DNA of 64,000 bases from Bacteroidetes bacterium CG2_30_33_31 (lineage in GTDB: Bacteria; Bacteroidota; Bacteroidia; Bacteroidales; UBA1556), in contig MNXP01000054.1 of the NCBI GenBank assembly GCA_001872625.1, positions 54,304 to 118,303 on the forward strand, in the 5' to 3' direction. The notes under the pieces are model-generated. The model did not search any database and was not told the DNA's origin. It worked only from the letters and a program-made list of their open reading frames with translations. The position numbers and the translations under genes are program-made. The first letter of the stretch is position 1. Each line of letters begins with the position of its first letter. Shown piece by piece: positions 19,751-30,078 of this stretch.

Positions 19751-22129
19751 TTAATTCTTGATAAATATTTCAAAGGAATTTGGTGGTAATTCTAAAGTTA
19801 GGAAGTTTTTTGAAATAGAATATTTATGTTTAAAAACGATTGTAAAGTTATATTTGTCAGAGAATTGCGATAAATCAATTTTAACAGTATTGCTTACTTT
19901 TGAATTATTGAATGCAGTTATAACAATATTATTGAAATATCTTCGGGCATAAACCAAGTTATTATTTAGGTATGAAAAGTAGCAAAAATCCCCATAATTT
20001 AAAGCCATATTTTCATTTCGCAATTTGCATAATTGACTGGTAATATTCAAGTTATTATTTTCCTCAGCACTGAGCTCATTACCAAACCGCATCATTCTTC
20101 GGCAGTCGGGGTCGTTGCCCCCAGGCATTCCAAATTCATCGCCATAATAAATTACTGGATTACCTGGAATGGTCATATTAAAGGCCATCAACATCTGAAG
20201 CTTTTTATATCCTTCAGGATTTCCAACATCAATTTTGCGAGACCAGCCTGCTGCTTTAGCATCTTCATCAAACTTTAATGAACCACCAGCATAAGAGATA
20301 AATCTTCCTCTATCTTGGTTTCCAGTTATATAGCCCATCAAATTATGGCTTCCATAATACGATATGCTCTCGTGAAGTCTATTGCTTAGATTTTGGAAGT
20401 TCCCACCAGCGGCAAAAGCTTGCAAAGCAGCATCATACACATTGAAATCGAACTGTGCATCGAGCAAACCATTACTTACATAACTGCTAATTAATTCAGG
20501 ACTTCCGTAAGTTTCGCCCAATTGATAAAGTTTTCCTTGCGATGCTTTTTCATCTTGTTCTTTGAGTTTTTTTGTTAGAATTCGCCAAAAACTTAAAGGC
20601 ACATGCTTGGCAGCGTCGTACCTAAAACCATCGAGTTGGTAGTTTCTTGCCCACCAAACTATTGAATCGGACAACATATTTGCAATTTCTGTTTTCCCCA
20701 AATTTAAGGTTGGAAGGAATTTATCAAACCAGGTTGTCAAACGATATTCATCCCATTTTTCGAGATTTAAGCTGCCATTAGGCAATACTAAATTAGTGGC
20801 GCATTGTGGATTAGCAATATAATATGGATGCTCAAGATGCACATGATTTGCTACATAATCGAGCAGCACATTTTCGTTGTTTTCATGTGCAGTATTTACC
20901 ATTTGGCGGAAAGTTTTATCATCGCCAAAATGCCTGTCAATCTGCGTAAATGAAGTTGGCCAGTAACCATGATAAGCCGAAAATAATGTCTTCGGTTTTG
21001 GCCAAATGCCGTATGCTCCTTCAGTATTTTTTACAATAGGAGAAATCCATAAAGTATTAACCCCAAGCTGATTAAAGTAGCCGTCTTTAATCTTTTTTGT
21101 TATGCCTTCAATATCGCCACCTTGATAATTTGCTGGCCATAGCACTAAACTGTCGGGCAAACGCCAATTGTTGTTAGGGTTAGCATCAAAAAATCTATCA
21201 ACAAAAACATTGTAAATTATATTTGACTGAAAATCGCTGCGGTTCAATAATTTAGCGTCAGTAATTACTTTTCCATTTTCCAACGGAATTAGTAAATCGT
21301 TGGATTGACCGTAATTATTATAAGAAAAAACTCTTATAAACGATCTTTTTATATTTTTGGAATTAGCTGGAATATTGATAGTAATATGTTTGCTGTCAAT
21401 GGAATAATATGTAGTATCGAGTCTTTTGTTGTTCCACAATACAAATATTTCGTCAATCTTATTGATATATGAAATGGTAATTTTATCAGTGTAATTCTCA
21501 GCAATTAGCTTTGGGTTTTTATCTGTCATTTCACCAATTGTCAAAAGCGAATTGAAACCTCCTTGGTTATTGTCAACTTTGTTTTTACAATCCGCGTCGA
21601 GTTGCCATTTGCCATCTAAAACCAATTGATATTGATAATTTCCTTCATTAAGCAGAAGCATAATTCCCCAAAGTCCATTGTCGAAAGTTAAATTTGTTTT
21701 TGATGGTACCCATCCATTAAATTCACCAGCAATTTGAACATTTTTATAGCTTTTACCCTTTGCATCAAACAGAAAAAGAAAGGATTTTTTTCTAGATTTT
21801 TTAAGAATTATGCTCGATGAAACTCCTTTGGCCCAAATTTTCATCTCCATTATAGCGGGCAAGGAGTCGATGTTTTCTGGCTCAAATAATATTGTCTTTT
21901 TATTTTGATAAAAATCTATTTTTTTGCCTAAAATAATCACAGAATCTGCATCTAAAGTATCTGGCAAAAAATCATCAAGATGTATTAGGGTTCTTTCATA
22001 ATCGAGCTGCAATGGAGCTGCTAATTTGGGAATATTATCCCGTAAATTGTCATCGTTTTTACTGCCACAAGCTACACTTCCAAAGAATATCAGACTTATT
22101 ACTGCCGATAAAAAAAATCTTGTCTTCAT
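19751..22129 (-). CDS. GH13 lipoprotein with N-terminal E-set/CBM48-like domain
   Basis: The 792-residue protein has a lipobox ending SVACGS (Cys21) followed by an Asp-rich stretch (KNDDN), a feature linked to surface export of lipoproteins in this phylum. Residues about 95-190 form a CBM48/E-set-like domain (VQIAGEFNGW). The GH13 barrel has DYVANHVH, DGFRYDAAKH with nucleophile Asp505, and GETYGS with the acid. Region IV reads GNQDRGRF: the catalytic Asp is kept but the usual preceding His is Gln. The IPGNPVIYYGDEFGMPGG stretch matches a Bacteroidota amylase subgroup. It starts one base after the susA-like stop, so translation is coupled. Confidence 0.88.
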   Translation of the reverse strand: MKTRFFLSAVISLIFFGSVACGSKNDDNLRDNIPKLAAPLQLDYERTLIHLDDFLPDTLDADSVIILGKKIDFYQNKKTILFEPENIDSLPAIMEMKIWAKGVSSSIILKKSRKKSFLFLFDAKGKSYKNVQIAGEFNGWVPSKTNLTFDNGLWGIMLLLNEGNYQYQLVLDGKWQLDADCKNKVDNNQGGFNSLLTIGEMTDKNPKLIAENYTDKITISYINKIDEIFVLWNNKRLDTTYYSIDSKHITINIPANSKNIKRSFIRVFSYNNYGQSNDLLIPLENGKVITDAKLLNRSDFQSNIIYNVFVDRFFDANPNNNWRLPDSLVLWPANYQGGDIEGITKKIKDGYFNQLGVNTLWISPIVKNTEGAYGIWPKPKTLFSAYHGYWPTSFTQIDRHFGDDKTFRQMVNTAHENNENVLLDYVANHVHLEHPYYIANPQCATNLVLPNGSLNLEKWDEYRLTTWFDKFLPTLNLGKTEIANMLSDSIVWWARNYQLDGFRYDAAKHVPLSFWRILTKKLKEQDEKASQGKLYQLGETYGSPELISSYVSNGLLDAQFDFNVYDAALQAFAAGGNFQNLSNRLHESISYYGSHNLMGYITGNQDRGRFISYAGGSLKFDEDAKAAGWSRKIDVGNPEGYKKLQMLMAFNMTIPGNPVIYYGDEFGMPGGNDPDCRRMMRFGNELSAEENNNLNITSQLCKLRNENMALNYGDFCYFSYLNNNLVYARRYFNNIVITAFNNSKVSNTVKIDLSQFSDKYNFTIVFKHKYSISKNFLTLELPPNSFEIFIKN

Positions 22130-22130
22130 T

Positions 22131-23972
22131 TTATTTTAGTTTAAAAATAGAAATTGATTTGGCTGGCAACAGAATCTTCTGGTTTAAAAGAAATTCTTCT
22201 GACGTAAATATATCTGTACCAGTAGAATAATTTAATGTAGATTCTTTAAAACGTTGCACATCAATTGATTTAGATTCAGAATTATTATTCATCATTATCA
22301 TAAAATTGGAATTATCATTAAATCTAAAGTAAGTATAAACTCCATCTTCTGGAATATAATGCTTCAATTTCCCATTTTGTAGAGCTGAATTTTCATTTCT
22401 ATATTTCATCAAAAATGATATATATGCTAATGCTTCCTTTTGTCTATCGCTAATATTTTTGGAAGTGAATGCACTTATGCTGTCTGAGGGCCAACCACCG
22501 GGGAAATCTTCTCTCAATTTTCCATCACCTGATTCCTTTTTGCCTTCCAACATTATCTCTGTTCCATAGTAAATCATAGGAATTCCTCTGGTGGTTAAAA
22601 GAAACCCAATTCCCATTTTCCATTTGTCGAAATCTTCATTTATATTTGATGAAAACCGAGACATATCATGGTTATCTAAGAAGATTAAATTGCTGTCGGG
22701 GCAAGAATATAGAAAGTCTTTGCTTAAGGTGATATAAATTTTTGCCATCCCTTCTGTCCAGCTATCGCCTTGATTTATTGCCCCATTTATTGCATAACAT
22801 AGTGGAAAATCAGTAATTGAGTGAAGCGAGCTTAAAGGTTTTTTGTTTGTAAAAGTGTTGGCTTGAAAGAAAGCAGTATGAGCCTCTGTCTGTAACCAAG
22901 TTTCTCCAACAATATTAAAATTTGGATATTCTTTCATTACAGAGCCTACCCAATTATTCATAAATTCTTGGTCGGAATATGGATAAGTATCCATTCTAAT
23001 GCCATCAATATCAGCAAACTCTATCCACCAAATTGAGTTTTGAATTAGATATTTGGCAAGAAATTTATTTTTCTGGTTTAGGTCTGGCATGCTTTGGTCG
23101 AACCAACCATCGCTCATCAATTTTTTGTCGGAATCGGCTGCGTAAGGGTCCATAATAGTTTCGCTGCGATAGTTAGAGCGGGTAAACTCATTAAACTGGT
23201 GAATCCAATCTTTCGATGGCAAGTCATTAATCCACCAATGGCCACTTGCGCAATGGTTAAAAACCATATCCTGTATAATTTTCAAACCTTTGGCATGTGC
23301 TTCTAAAGTAAGTTTTTCATAATCTTGATTGCTTCCAAAACGGCTATCAACTTTATAAAAATCTGTTATTGCATAACCATGATATGAATATTTAGGCATA
23401 TTATTTTCCAAAAGAGGATTTATCCAAAGAGCTGTTACTCCAATTTGTTTAAAATATTCTAAATGATTTATAATGCCTTGAATATCACCTCCATGTCTGC
23501 CATCGGGATTTGTTCGGTTTGCTTCTTCCAACAATCCAGAAACATTATCATTTTCTGGATTTCCATTTGAAAATCTATCTGGCATCAAAAGATAGATAAT
23601 GTCTTTATTGTCAAAGCCTTTTCTAAAGGCAGAATCTGATTTTCTTTGTTTTAAAAAGTAATGATATTTGGTGATGGTTTTATTGCCATTTTTAAATTCA
23701 ATAAAGAAGCTTCCTGCTTTTGTTTTCGGGCTAATTGATAAATCAACAAAAAGATAATTTACATTTTCCACCTTGTTTATTTTAAGAATTTTAACGCCAG
23801 GATAAGTTATTGTGGGCTGGTAAATGGCAATATTTTTAGCATAAATCATTAGCTGTAAATTGCTGTCATTCATACCTGTCCACCAGAATGGTGGCTCAAT
23901 TTTCGGTAAAGCACTATTAGAAAATGTATTTAAATTAATTAATAAGATTGCAATTGTAATAAGCTGTTTCAT
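22131..23972 (-). CDS. susA: SusA-like neopullulanase / cyclomaltodextrinase (GH13)
   Basis: The 613-residue protein has a signal peptide (about 1-20) with no lipobox, fitting a periplasmic enzyme. The first ~100 residues form the N-terminal sandwich of bacterial cyclomaltodextrinases (PPFWWTGM opening). The GH13 barrel has MPDRFSNGNPEND, GGDIQGI, region I DMVFNHCASGH, DGIRMDTYPY with nucleophile Asp328, VGETWLQ with the acid, and LDNHDMSRF. This is the architecture of Bacteroides SusA, which trims imported maltodextrins. It heads a three-gene operon with two GH13 lipoproteins and is separated from the susE-like gene by a terminator. Confidence 0.88.
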   Translation of the reverse strand: MKQLITIAILLINLNTFSNSALPKIEPPFWWTGMNDSNLQLMIYAKNIAIYQPTITYPGVKILKINKVENVNYLFVDLSISPKTKAGSFFIEFKNGNKTITKYHYFLKQRKSDSAFRKGFDNKDIIYLLMPDRFSNGNPENDNVSGLLEEANRTNPDGRHGGDIQGIINHLEYFKQIGVTALWINPLLENNMPKYSYHGYAITDFYKVDSRFGSNQDYEKLTLEAHAKGLKIIQDMVFNHCASGHWWINDLPSKDWIHQFNEFTRSNYRSETIMDPYAADSDKKLMSDGWFDQSMPDLNQKNKFLAKYLIQNSIWWIEFADIDGIRMDTYPYSDQEFMNNWVGSVMKEYPNFNIVGETWLQTEAHTAFFQANTFTNKKPLSSLHSITDFPLCYAINGAINQGDSWTEGMAKIYITLSKDFLYSCPDSNLIFLDNHDMSRFSSNINEDFDKWKMGIGFLLTTRGIPMIYYGTEIMLEGKKESGDGKLREDFPGGWPSDSISAFTSKNISDRQKEALAYISFLMKYRNENSALQNGKLKHYIPEDGVYTYFRFNDNSNFMIMMNNNSESKSIDVQRFKESTLNYSTGTDIFTSEEFLLNQKILLPAKSISIFKLK

Positions 23973-24120
23973 AATGAACTAATTAGGGCACTAAGATAAT
24001 AAAAGATGCTTATAACTAAATACAAATTTGATAAAAATAATTCCTTTACAATGTTAACATTTCAGAAACTATTATTCATTTTATAAATTAATTTTAGCAT
24101 AGCATTATAAAAAAATATTA

Positions 24121-24156
24121 TAAAAAAAGGCTGTCCAATGGGCAGCCTTTTTTTTT
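24121..24156 (-). terminator. Hairpin terminator closing the susCDE transcript
   Basis: GGCTGTCC and GGGCAGCC (24129-24147) form an 8-bp stem (one G-U) with a 3-base loop. Seven A residues precede it and nine T residues follow on the plus strand, so it can stop transcription from either side. It lies just after the susE-like stop codon. Confidence 0.8.
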
Positions 24157-24173
24157 AAAATTAAAAATTCAAA

Positions 24174-25409
24174 TTATTGAATAATAATTTTTTTAGCATC
24201 GCTATTACCAGCATCAATTGTTAAAGTGATGGTGTATGCAGCTTTAACGGTTACACTTAGATTTCCGCCATTATCAGCAACATTAGTAGAGCTGTTAGCA
24301 ACGTCAACTGCTGAGAATCCAGCATCGAAATTTGCACCACCAGAAGTAGGAGCAACACCGTTTTCGGTTCTTAATTTAAAGCCTTCATTTGCTTCTAAAG
24401 TAATGTTGGTCCATGTCCAAGTATAAACATCGCCATTTTTTGTAGGAGCACCATCGGCTAATAGTTTATTACCCCATCCCCAGCTTGAAGGGTCTGGAAT
24501 TGCAGAAGCATTGTCAACACTAACGCCTGACCCAACAGCATCACAAATTACACCTGTCCAGTTTGTTAAAGGAAGGTCAGCAGTTTTTGTAGCAGTTGCT
24601 TTATAACCAATGCCAAGTTCGTAGGTAAGATCAATGGTGTAAATTCCAGGGGCTGCATTTACTATGTTGGCTCCGCCAGGAATCAGTGTAGCAACTGCAT
24701 CACCTAAATTGGTATTTACTTTAATACCTTTATTTCCTCCACCTAAATCAAAAGCAGTATCTAATTCAATTTTCCAACCATTGCTATAGCGAAATTTCCA
24801 GTCGCCACCGCGTAATTCCATATTGCTTATGGTCCAAGACATTTTGCTAATGTTAAAAGCTGATTCGGTTAAATCTGTTGACCCTCCCCAACCATTTGGA
24901 GTAGCAGCACCAATTAATCCCCAATGTACTTCAGCAACAACTATTTTATGAACTTCCATATCGATAACAACATGATAAAATCCATCTTTTGCTACAGTAA
25001 ATTTGTTTGCAGAAACGACTGCAGTACCACGGGAAAACACACCTGAATGAGGTTCGTCATTTGTGGGAGTTGTAACAACTGCAAAGTCAGCATCTGGACC
25101 GTAAACAGTTTTTGTTGAACCTTTTACCTCAACAATGTTAAATCCAGCTGTACCAGCTTTGATAGGAATGTAGAGCTCAAAAAGTTTTGCTCTGTCAGCT
25201 TGTGTTACCTCGTTGCGAGCAACTTTCATCATTTGTTTTGCGCTAAAGTCACTTGAAGCTGTGGCAGCTCCATTTACATAGATTCCATCAAGAACAATCG
25301 CTGGAGTAACTACTACAGGATCTTTTTTGCATGATGAGAAACTCACTAATACAGCAAGCATGATTAGCCAGCTAACCTTTACTGTTTTGTTAAAAATTGC
25401 ATTTTTCAT
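24174..25409 (-). CDS. susE: SusE/SusF-like outer-membrane starch-binding lipoprotein
   Basis: The 411-residue lipoprotein has lipobox SFSSCKKD (Cys27). An N-terminal Ig-like domain runs to about 145. Two beta-sandwich binding domains follow, the first with HWGLIGAATPNGWGG and GDWKFRYSNGW, the second with WGWGNKL and GFKLRTENG; aromatic residues in these are the expected starch platform. SusE and SusF of Bacteroides bind starch on the cell face without cutting it. Gene order (third after susC and susD) supports the call. Sequence alone cannot say whether it is closer to SusE or to SusF, and only one such gene is present. Confidence 0.83.
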   Translation of the reverse strand: MKNAIFNKTVKVSWLIMLAVLVSFSSCKKDPVVVTPAIVLDGIYVNGAATASSDFSAKQMMKVARNEVTQADRAKLFELYIPIKAGTAGFNIVEVKGSTKTVYGPDADFAVVTTPTNDEPHSGVFSRGTAVVSANKFTVAKDGFYHVVIDMEVHKIVVAEVHWGLIGAATPNGWGGSTDLTESAFNISKMSWTISNMELRGGDWKFRYSNGWKIELDTAFDLGGGNKGIKVNTNLGDAVATLIPGGANIVNAAPGIYTIDLTYELGIGYKATATKTADLPLTNWTGVICDAVGSGVSVDNASAIPDPSSWGWGNKLLADGAPTKNGDVYTWTWTNITLEANEGFKLRTENGVAPTSGGANFDAGFSAVDVANSSTNVADNGGNLSVTVKAAYTITLTIDAGNSDAKKIIIQ

Positions 25410-25456
25410 AATTAAAAAATTTGGTTAATGTTTAAAAAAAATTTGGTTAATAAAAA

Positions 25457-26941
25457 TTATTTTAATAATAGGTTAGGATTTGCATCTGTAGCCCATTTTG
25501 GTATTGGAAAAGTATTTCTCTCAGGTCCATGTGCAGCTTTTTCCCACCATGATTGTTGCCATTTATTGAAACGAATTTGGTCTTGGCGACGGTGTCCTTC
25601 ACAATATAATTCGCGACCGCGTTCTGCTAATACATCATCGAGTGTAGCGCCAGAATAAGGAGTTACATTTGCTCTAATACGAATTGGATTTATCCATTGG
25701 TCGCCATTATTTCCAAGTCTAATTTCTGCCTCTGCTTTCATAAGGTAAAAATCGGAGAGGCGAAATAATGGAAAATCGTTGGATAAATTTTCTTTGGTAC
25801 CAAGTTTTATTTCATATTTTCCTAAACGTGCACCGGTTTCACGAATTTGTGCTGGAGTATATGTGGGAGCTTGCATATCAAGTGCAGGGAGGTGCGGATC
25901 AATAACTAATGCTTGGTGGGTTTCTCCATCAATAATTGCATTTCCTTTTGTATCGAATCTGGGTCCATAAAGATTATATGCCGATTTTCTAACATCAGCA
26001 GCATCATAAGTATCAAAGAAAGTAGGAACAATGCAGAGACCATTCCAAGGGCCAACGGTCATATCAAATTCCAGATTCTGTTGATAATGTAAAGTTCTCA
26101 TGTGTATTCTAAATCCTTGAAAATTATCTTCATCATAAGGAATGGAAAAGATTATTTCAGAGGCTTTTTCGTTGTTTACTTTAAATGTGGATAATACATC
26201 TGCAGCTAATGAATAAGATCCTGCAATTATACTATCGCAGTATTGACTGGCTTTTGCCCATTGTGGCGTCCCTGAATATACTTCGGCATTCAAATACAGT
26301 TTTGATAGAAGAGCAAATCCCATGTTTCTTGTAACCATATATTTGTTGTCGTAAGGTTTTAAGTAGGGCAATGCAGCAGTAACAGTTTTTATAAGGCTAT
26401 CATATAAGTCTTTACGTTTAACATTAAAAGGCAAAGCAGGAGAATTTAGAGCAGAGGTCAAATAAGGTGCATCTCCATAATTGTCGAGCAACAAATAATA
26501 ATAATAAGATCTTAAGACTTCGACTTCTTTTTTCTTTGCCCTGATGGCATTGTTCTGAGGAAGACCATTCATCATATCTACAATCTGATTGCAGGTAGTG
26601 ATACCAGTCCAAAAAGTTCCCCACATACGATTTACGCCTTCGTCGTCATTTGACCAAATATGTTTGTGCATATTTTGCCATTTTCCACCATCATACCAGT
26701 CGGCACCACGTGTGGGGGCACAAAATTCGTCGGAGGAAATCTCTTGTGCCAAAAACCACCAGCCACCATCGTCGGCAAGAGGGGCAAGCTTAGCATAGGC
26801 ATCTACACTTAGGTTAGAGATTTGATTTTCGTTTTCTGGATAATTTTGACCAGGGATTTTATCATAAACTACCTCATCAAGTTTTGTACAAGATACTGAT
26901 AATATAGTAATTAGAACAATAAAGTATAATATCTTTTTCAT
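25457..26941 (-). CDS. susD: SusD/RagB family glycan-binding lipoprotein
   Basis: The 494-residue lipoprotein has lipobox LSVSCTKL (Cys18). The alpha-helical SusD fold is visible in the TPR-like half (NAIRAKKKEVEVLRSYYYYLLLDNYGDAPY) and in the C-terminal segment with RLSDFYLMKAEAEIRLGN and ERGRELYCEGHRRQDQIRF, the most conserved SusD block. SusD caps the SusC barrel and delivers glycan to it. The gene starts 12 bases after susC. The ending is typical for the family, with no truncation. Confidence 0.94.
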   Translation of the reverse strand: MKKILYFIVLITILSVSCTKLDEVVYDKIPGQNYPENENQISNLSVDAYAKLAPLADDGGWWFLAQEISSDEFCAPTRGADWYDGGKWQNMHKHIWSNDDEGVNRMWGTFWTGITTCNQIVDMMNGLPQNNAIRAKKKEVEVLRSYYYYLLLDNYGDAPYLTSALNSPALPFNVKRKDLYDSLIKTVTAALPYLKPYDNKYMVTRNMGFALLSKLYLNAEVYSGTPQWAKASQYCDSIIAGSYSLAADVLSTFKVNNEKASEIIFSIPYDEDNFQGFRIHMRTLHYQQNLEFDMTVGPWNGLCIVPTFFDTYDAADVRKSAYNLYGPRFDTKGNAIIDGETHQALVIDPHLPALDMQAPTYTPAQIRETGARLGKYEIKLGTKENLSNDFPLFRLSDFYLMKAEAEIRLGNNGDQWINPIRIRANVTPYSGATLDDVLAERGRELYCEGHRRQDQIRFNKWQQSWWEKAAHGPERNTFPIPKWATDANPNLLLK

Positions 26942-26953
26942 AATTTATTTGTT

Positions 26954-29900
26954 TTAAAATGTTGCTTTTAATCCTACTGATAGCGATCTTGTTTTTGGAT
27001 ATACATTATATTGGTCGATGCCAAAAGCTAATCCATTAATTGTTGTTTCTGGGTCAACACCTGTATATTTTGTCAATGTAAATAAGTTGTTTGTTGATAG
27101 AAACACTGTGAATTTTTGCAACCATGGGTATTTGTTTACATTAAAATTATAGGCTACTGAGAAATAGTCAAGTCTTAGGAAAGAAGCGTCTTGAACATAA
27201 ATATCTGCAATGGTAGAACCTGAAGTTCTGCCTTGGCTTCTCCAGTCGATGGCGCTGGGAACAGCATTTAAGGAAGGCAAATTGCCAGCATTATCGAAAA
27301 ACATTTCAGTAGCATTATAGACTTTATTGCCTATCATTGCTCTAAATGCAAAATCGACAACAATATTTTTATAAAGAGTAAAATTATTGGACCAACCCAT
27401 TTCAATTTTAGGAGCCGCTGTTCCAACAATTGAACGTTTGGCTTCACTTAAATTTGATGTGTATCCACCAGAGGTAGATTCATAAATAAATTTTCCGTCT
27501 TTTAGGCCTACATATTTTGGTAAATAGAACGCTCCAATAGGTTGTCCTACCATAATTCCAGTTACATAATATTCTTCGCCAACCATACCACGTCCAGAGA
27601 TATAGCCTTCTTTTCTAACTCCAGAAACATCGTTGAAGTATTCACCCAAGTTCAAAATTTTGGATGTATTATTAGAAATATTGAAGTTCGTCTTCCATTT
27701 AAAATTGGCGCTATTTAATACAAAATACTGAATGAAAAGTTCTATGCCTTTATTTTCGAGCGAGCCTGAGTTTGCAAAGGTTTTTGATGCTAAATTTGGT
27801 GGCACTGGAACATTATATTGGCCTAATAAGTCGCTGGTAGTTTTCTTATATATTTCAAGGCTTCCGCTGATTTTGCTTTTTAGCATTGAGAAGTCAATTC
27901 CTATATTTATTTCAGAGGTAGATTCCCATTTCAAATTTGGATTTGCATTCCATGCGGGGCTAAAAGTAATAACTTGTTGACCTGTTTCAGGGTTTATAGC
28001 TTTGCCACTGGGCTGCCATACTACTATGCTGTGATATTCACCAATTTCTTGATTTCCAGCTATTCCATAGCTTGCGCGAAGTTTTAATTGGTTAAGCCAA
28101 GTGATGTTTTTCATAAAATCTTCGCTGGTAAGGTTCCATCCTATGGCAGCAGTAGGAAACCAGCCCCATTTATTATTTGAACCAAATTTAGAGGAGCCAT
28201 CGCGACGCAATGATGTCGAAAGGTAATATTTGTTGTTGTAGTTGTAGGTAGCCCTACCAAAGAATCCAATTAAATTCCACTGTCCTTTCCATGAGCCAAT
28301 ATCTCCCCATTTTACATCATTTAAAACCATAAGATTATCTGGTCCAGCAAATTCCGACTGAGCGTCGCCACCTTGTGCATAGAAACCACTATAAACGGTC
28401 TCTTGCCATGAATATCCTCCTAAAAATGTAAAATTATGCACGTCTTTAAATGACTTTACATAATTTCCTGTAATTTCCATGAGCTTGTCGGTAGTATTTG
28501 AATATTGTTTTCTGCCATATCCATTATCGGCTGAGGAGAATAATCCGCTGGGTCTAAAGTAATTAGTATTGTTGTCGCTTCGAGTAAAGCCAGTATTTAT
28601 GGCGGCAGTAAATCCTTTAAAAACATCAAATTCTGTTCTTAAATTTCCAAGGAATTCGTGTGCTCCTCGAACATTAGTAACTTCATTGATGATAGAAATT
28701 GGATTTTCGTAATTAAAAACTCTGGAAGATTTATAATATGTGCCATCAGAATTATATACTGGATCTGTTGGATTGCGCTGCAAAGCCTGATAAATGATAT
28801 CGTCTTTACCCCAACCGCCATAATTTTCGTAGTCATTATTTTCGAATGAACCTGCCATGCTTCCAGAAAACCTAAGTTTATCTTTAAAAGTGCTGTGGTT
28901 AATGCTGATTCTTGCGTTTGTTCTGTCTTTCGATGTGCCTCTCATGACTCCTTGCCAGTTGCTACGTGTAAGTGAGGAATAAAAGGAGCTCTTTTGATTT
29001 CCGCCAGAAAGACTTAGATTATTCTGTGTAGAAATGCCCATTCTGTAAATCTCGTTTTGCCAATCGGTAGATGCGCCACCATCAACGAACACGCTATCGA
29101 CAGTATAATTTGGATGTGTTGGTAACGCTTCGCTTAGTAAAGTATTAGCAAAATCTCTCGTTTGAGAAGCACTCATAATGCCAAATTTTTTGGCTACTTT
29201 GCTGAAAGATAATTGTGAGCTGAAGTTGACTTCGTTAATCACAAAATCACTGTTTGTTTGTTTGTTTTTGCTGCTTTTTGTGGTGATGATTATAACTCCA
29301 TTCGAACCACGTGATCCATAAATAGCTGTGGATGCTGCATCTTTTAAAATATTATATGACTCAATATCGTCAGGAGCAATTAAATCTGGATCTACACCCG
29401 CCACTCCATCAATTACAAACAAGGGTTGAGTATTTGAATCAAAGCCTGATGCACCTCTTATTCTAATGGAAAAGCCGGCATTAGGGTCTCCACCTTTTTT
29501 TGTAATTGACACTCCAGCAGCTTTTCCTTGCACTGCTTGTATGGCGTCAGTAAGAACTCCGCCATTTAATTCTTCAACCTTCAAATTGGTTACCGCACCA
29601 GTTTTATCAGTTTTCTTCTGAGTGCTGTAACCTATTACTATAACTTCATCTAAAAGCTCATCAATAACTTGCATACTAATGCTTAAAGAGGAAGATTCTA
29701 CAACTTTTTCTACTGATTTATAGCCAATATAAGTAAATACTAATGTGGCTCCTTTGGGCACAGATATCGAATAATTTCCACTAATATCAGATACAACACC
29801 ATTAAGAGTTCCTTTCTGAATAATGTTAACTCCCACTAAAGTTGTGTTTTCAACTTTGTCTTTAACAGTCCCAGTAACAGTAATATTTTGGGTAAATACT

Positions 29901-29968
29901 CCTGTTGAACAAAATAAAATTATGAAAGCAATTAGGTTGCTTTTAAAAATTTGTAAGTTACAGTTCAT
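26954..29968 (-). CDS. susC: SusC/RagA family TonB-linked outer-membrane transporter
   Basis: The 1,004-residue protein has a signal peptide (to about 27), a carboxypeptidase-regulatory-like domain (about 29-105), and a TonB plug with AIQAVQGKAAGV and IRIRGASG followed by FVIDGVAG, the hallmark SusC pattern. A 22-strand barrel region runs to the C-terminal phenylalanine (VGLKATF). It imports oligosaccharides captured by SusD, powered by TonB. Neighbouring amylases indicate alpha-glucan as substrate. It heads the susC-D-E operon, and a divergent GH13 gene starts 110 bases away on the other strand, so the gap probably holds both promoters. Confidence 0.95.
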   Translation of the reverse strand: MNCNLQIFKSNLIAFIILFCSTGVFTQNITVTGTVKDKVENTTLVGVNIIQKGTLNGVVSDISGNYSISVPKGATLVFTYIGYKSVEKVVESSSLSISMQVIDELLDEVIVIGYSTQKKTDKTGAVTNLKVEELNGGVLTDAIQAVQGKAAGVSITKKGGDPNAGFSIRIRGASGFDSNTQPLFVIDGVAGVDPDLIAPDDIESYNILKDAASTAIYGSRGSNGVIIITTKSSKNKQTNSDFVINEVNFSSQLSFSKVAKKFGIMSASQTRDFANTLLSEALPTHPNYTVDSVFVDGGASTDWQNEIYRMGISTQNNLSLSGGNQKSSFYSSLTRSNWQGVMRGTSKDRTNARISINHSTFKDKLRFSGSMAGSFENNDYENYGGWGKDDIIYQALQRNPTDPVYNSDGTYYKSSRVFNYENPISIINEVTNVRGAHEFLGNLRTEFDVFKGFTAAINTGFTRSDNNTNYFRPSGLFSSADNGYGRKQYSNTTDKLMEITGNYVKSFKDVHNFTFLGGYSWQETVYSGFYAQGGDAQSEFAGPDNLMVLNDVKWGDIGSWKGQWNLIGFFGRATYNYNNKYYLSTSLRRDGSSKFGSNNKWGWFPTAAIGWNLTSEDFMKNITWLNQLKLRASYGIAGNQEIGEYHSIVVWQPSGKAINPETGQQVITFSPAWNANPNLKWESTSEINIGIDFSMLKSKISGSLEIYKKTTSDLLGQYNVPVPPNLASKTFANSGSLENKGIELFIQYFVLNSANFKWKTNFNISNNTSKILNLGEYFNDVSGVRKEGYISGRGMVGEEYYVTGIMVGQPIGAFYLPKYVGLKDGKFIYESTSGGYTSNLSEAKRSIVGTAAPKIEMGWSNNFTLYKNIVVDFAFRAMIGNKVYNATEMFFDNAGNLPSLNAVPSAIDWRSQGRTSGSTIADIYVQDASFLRLDYFSVAYNFNVNKYPWLQKFTVFLSTNNLFTLTKYTGVDPETTINGLAFGIDQYNVYPKTRSLSVGLKATF

Positions 29969-30010
29969 ACATATTTAATTTAAATGTTAAAGAAAGTTTG
30001 AGTAATTTTA

Positions 30011-30018
30011 TACTTTTG
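30011..30018 (+). promoter_or_regulatory. Candidate -7 box for the divergent GH13 gene
   Basis: TACTTTTG at 30011-30018 fits TAnnTTTG and lies about 60 bases before the ATG at 30079. No good -33 partner is seen at the right distance, so this is weak. Confidence 0.2.
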
Positions 30019-30044
30019 CAATGTAGAATTTCAATAAACTTTTG

Positions 30045-30072
30045 CAAATATATAATTTAAAATTTATACAAA
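30045..30072 (-). promoter_or_regulatory. Candidate susC promoter
   Basis: On the minus strand TTTG (30072-30069) and TATATTTG (30052-30045) are 16 bases apart, slightly shorter than the usual spacing of the phylum's TTTG...TAnnTTTG promoters. The leader to the susC start would be about 70 bases. Confidence 0.3.
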
Positions 30073-30078
30073 TTTAAT

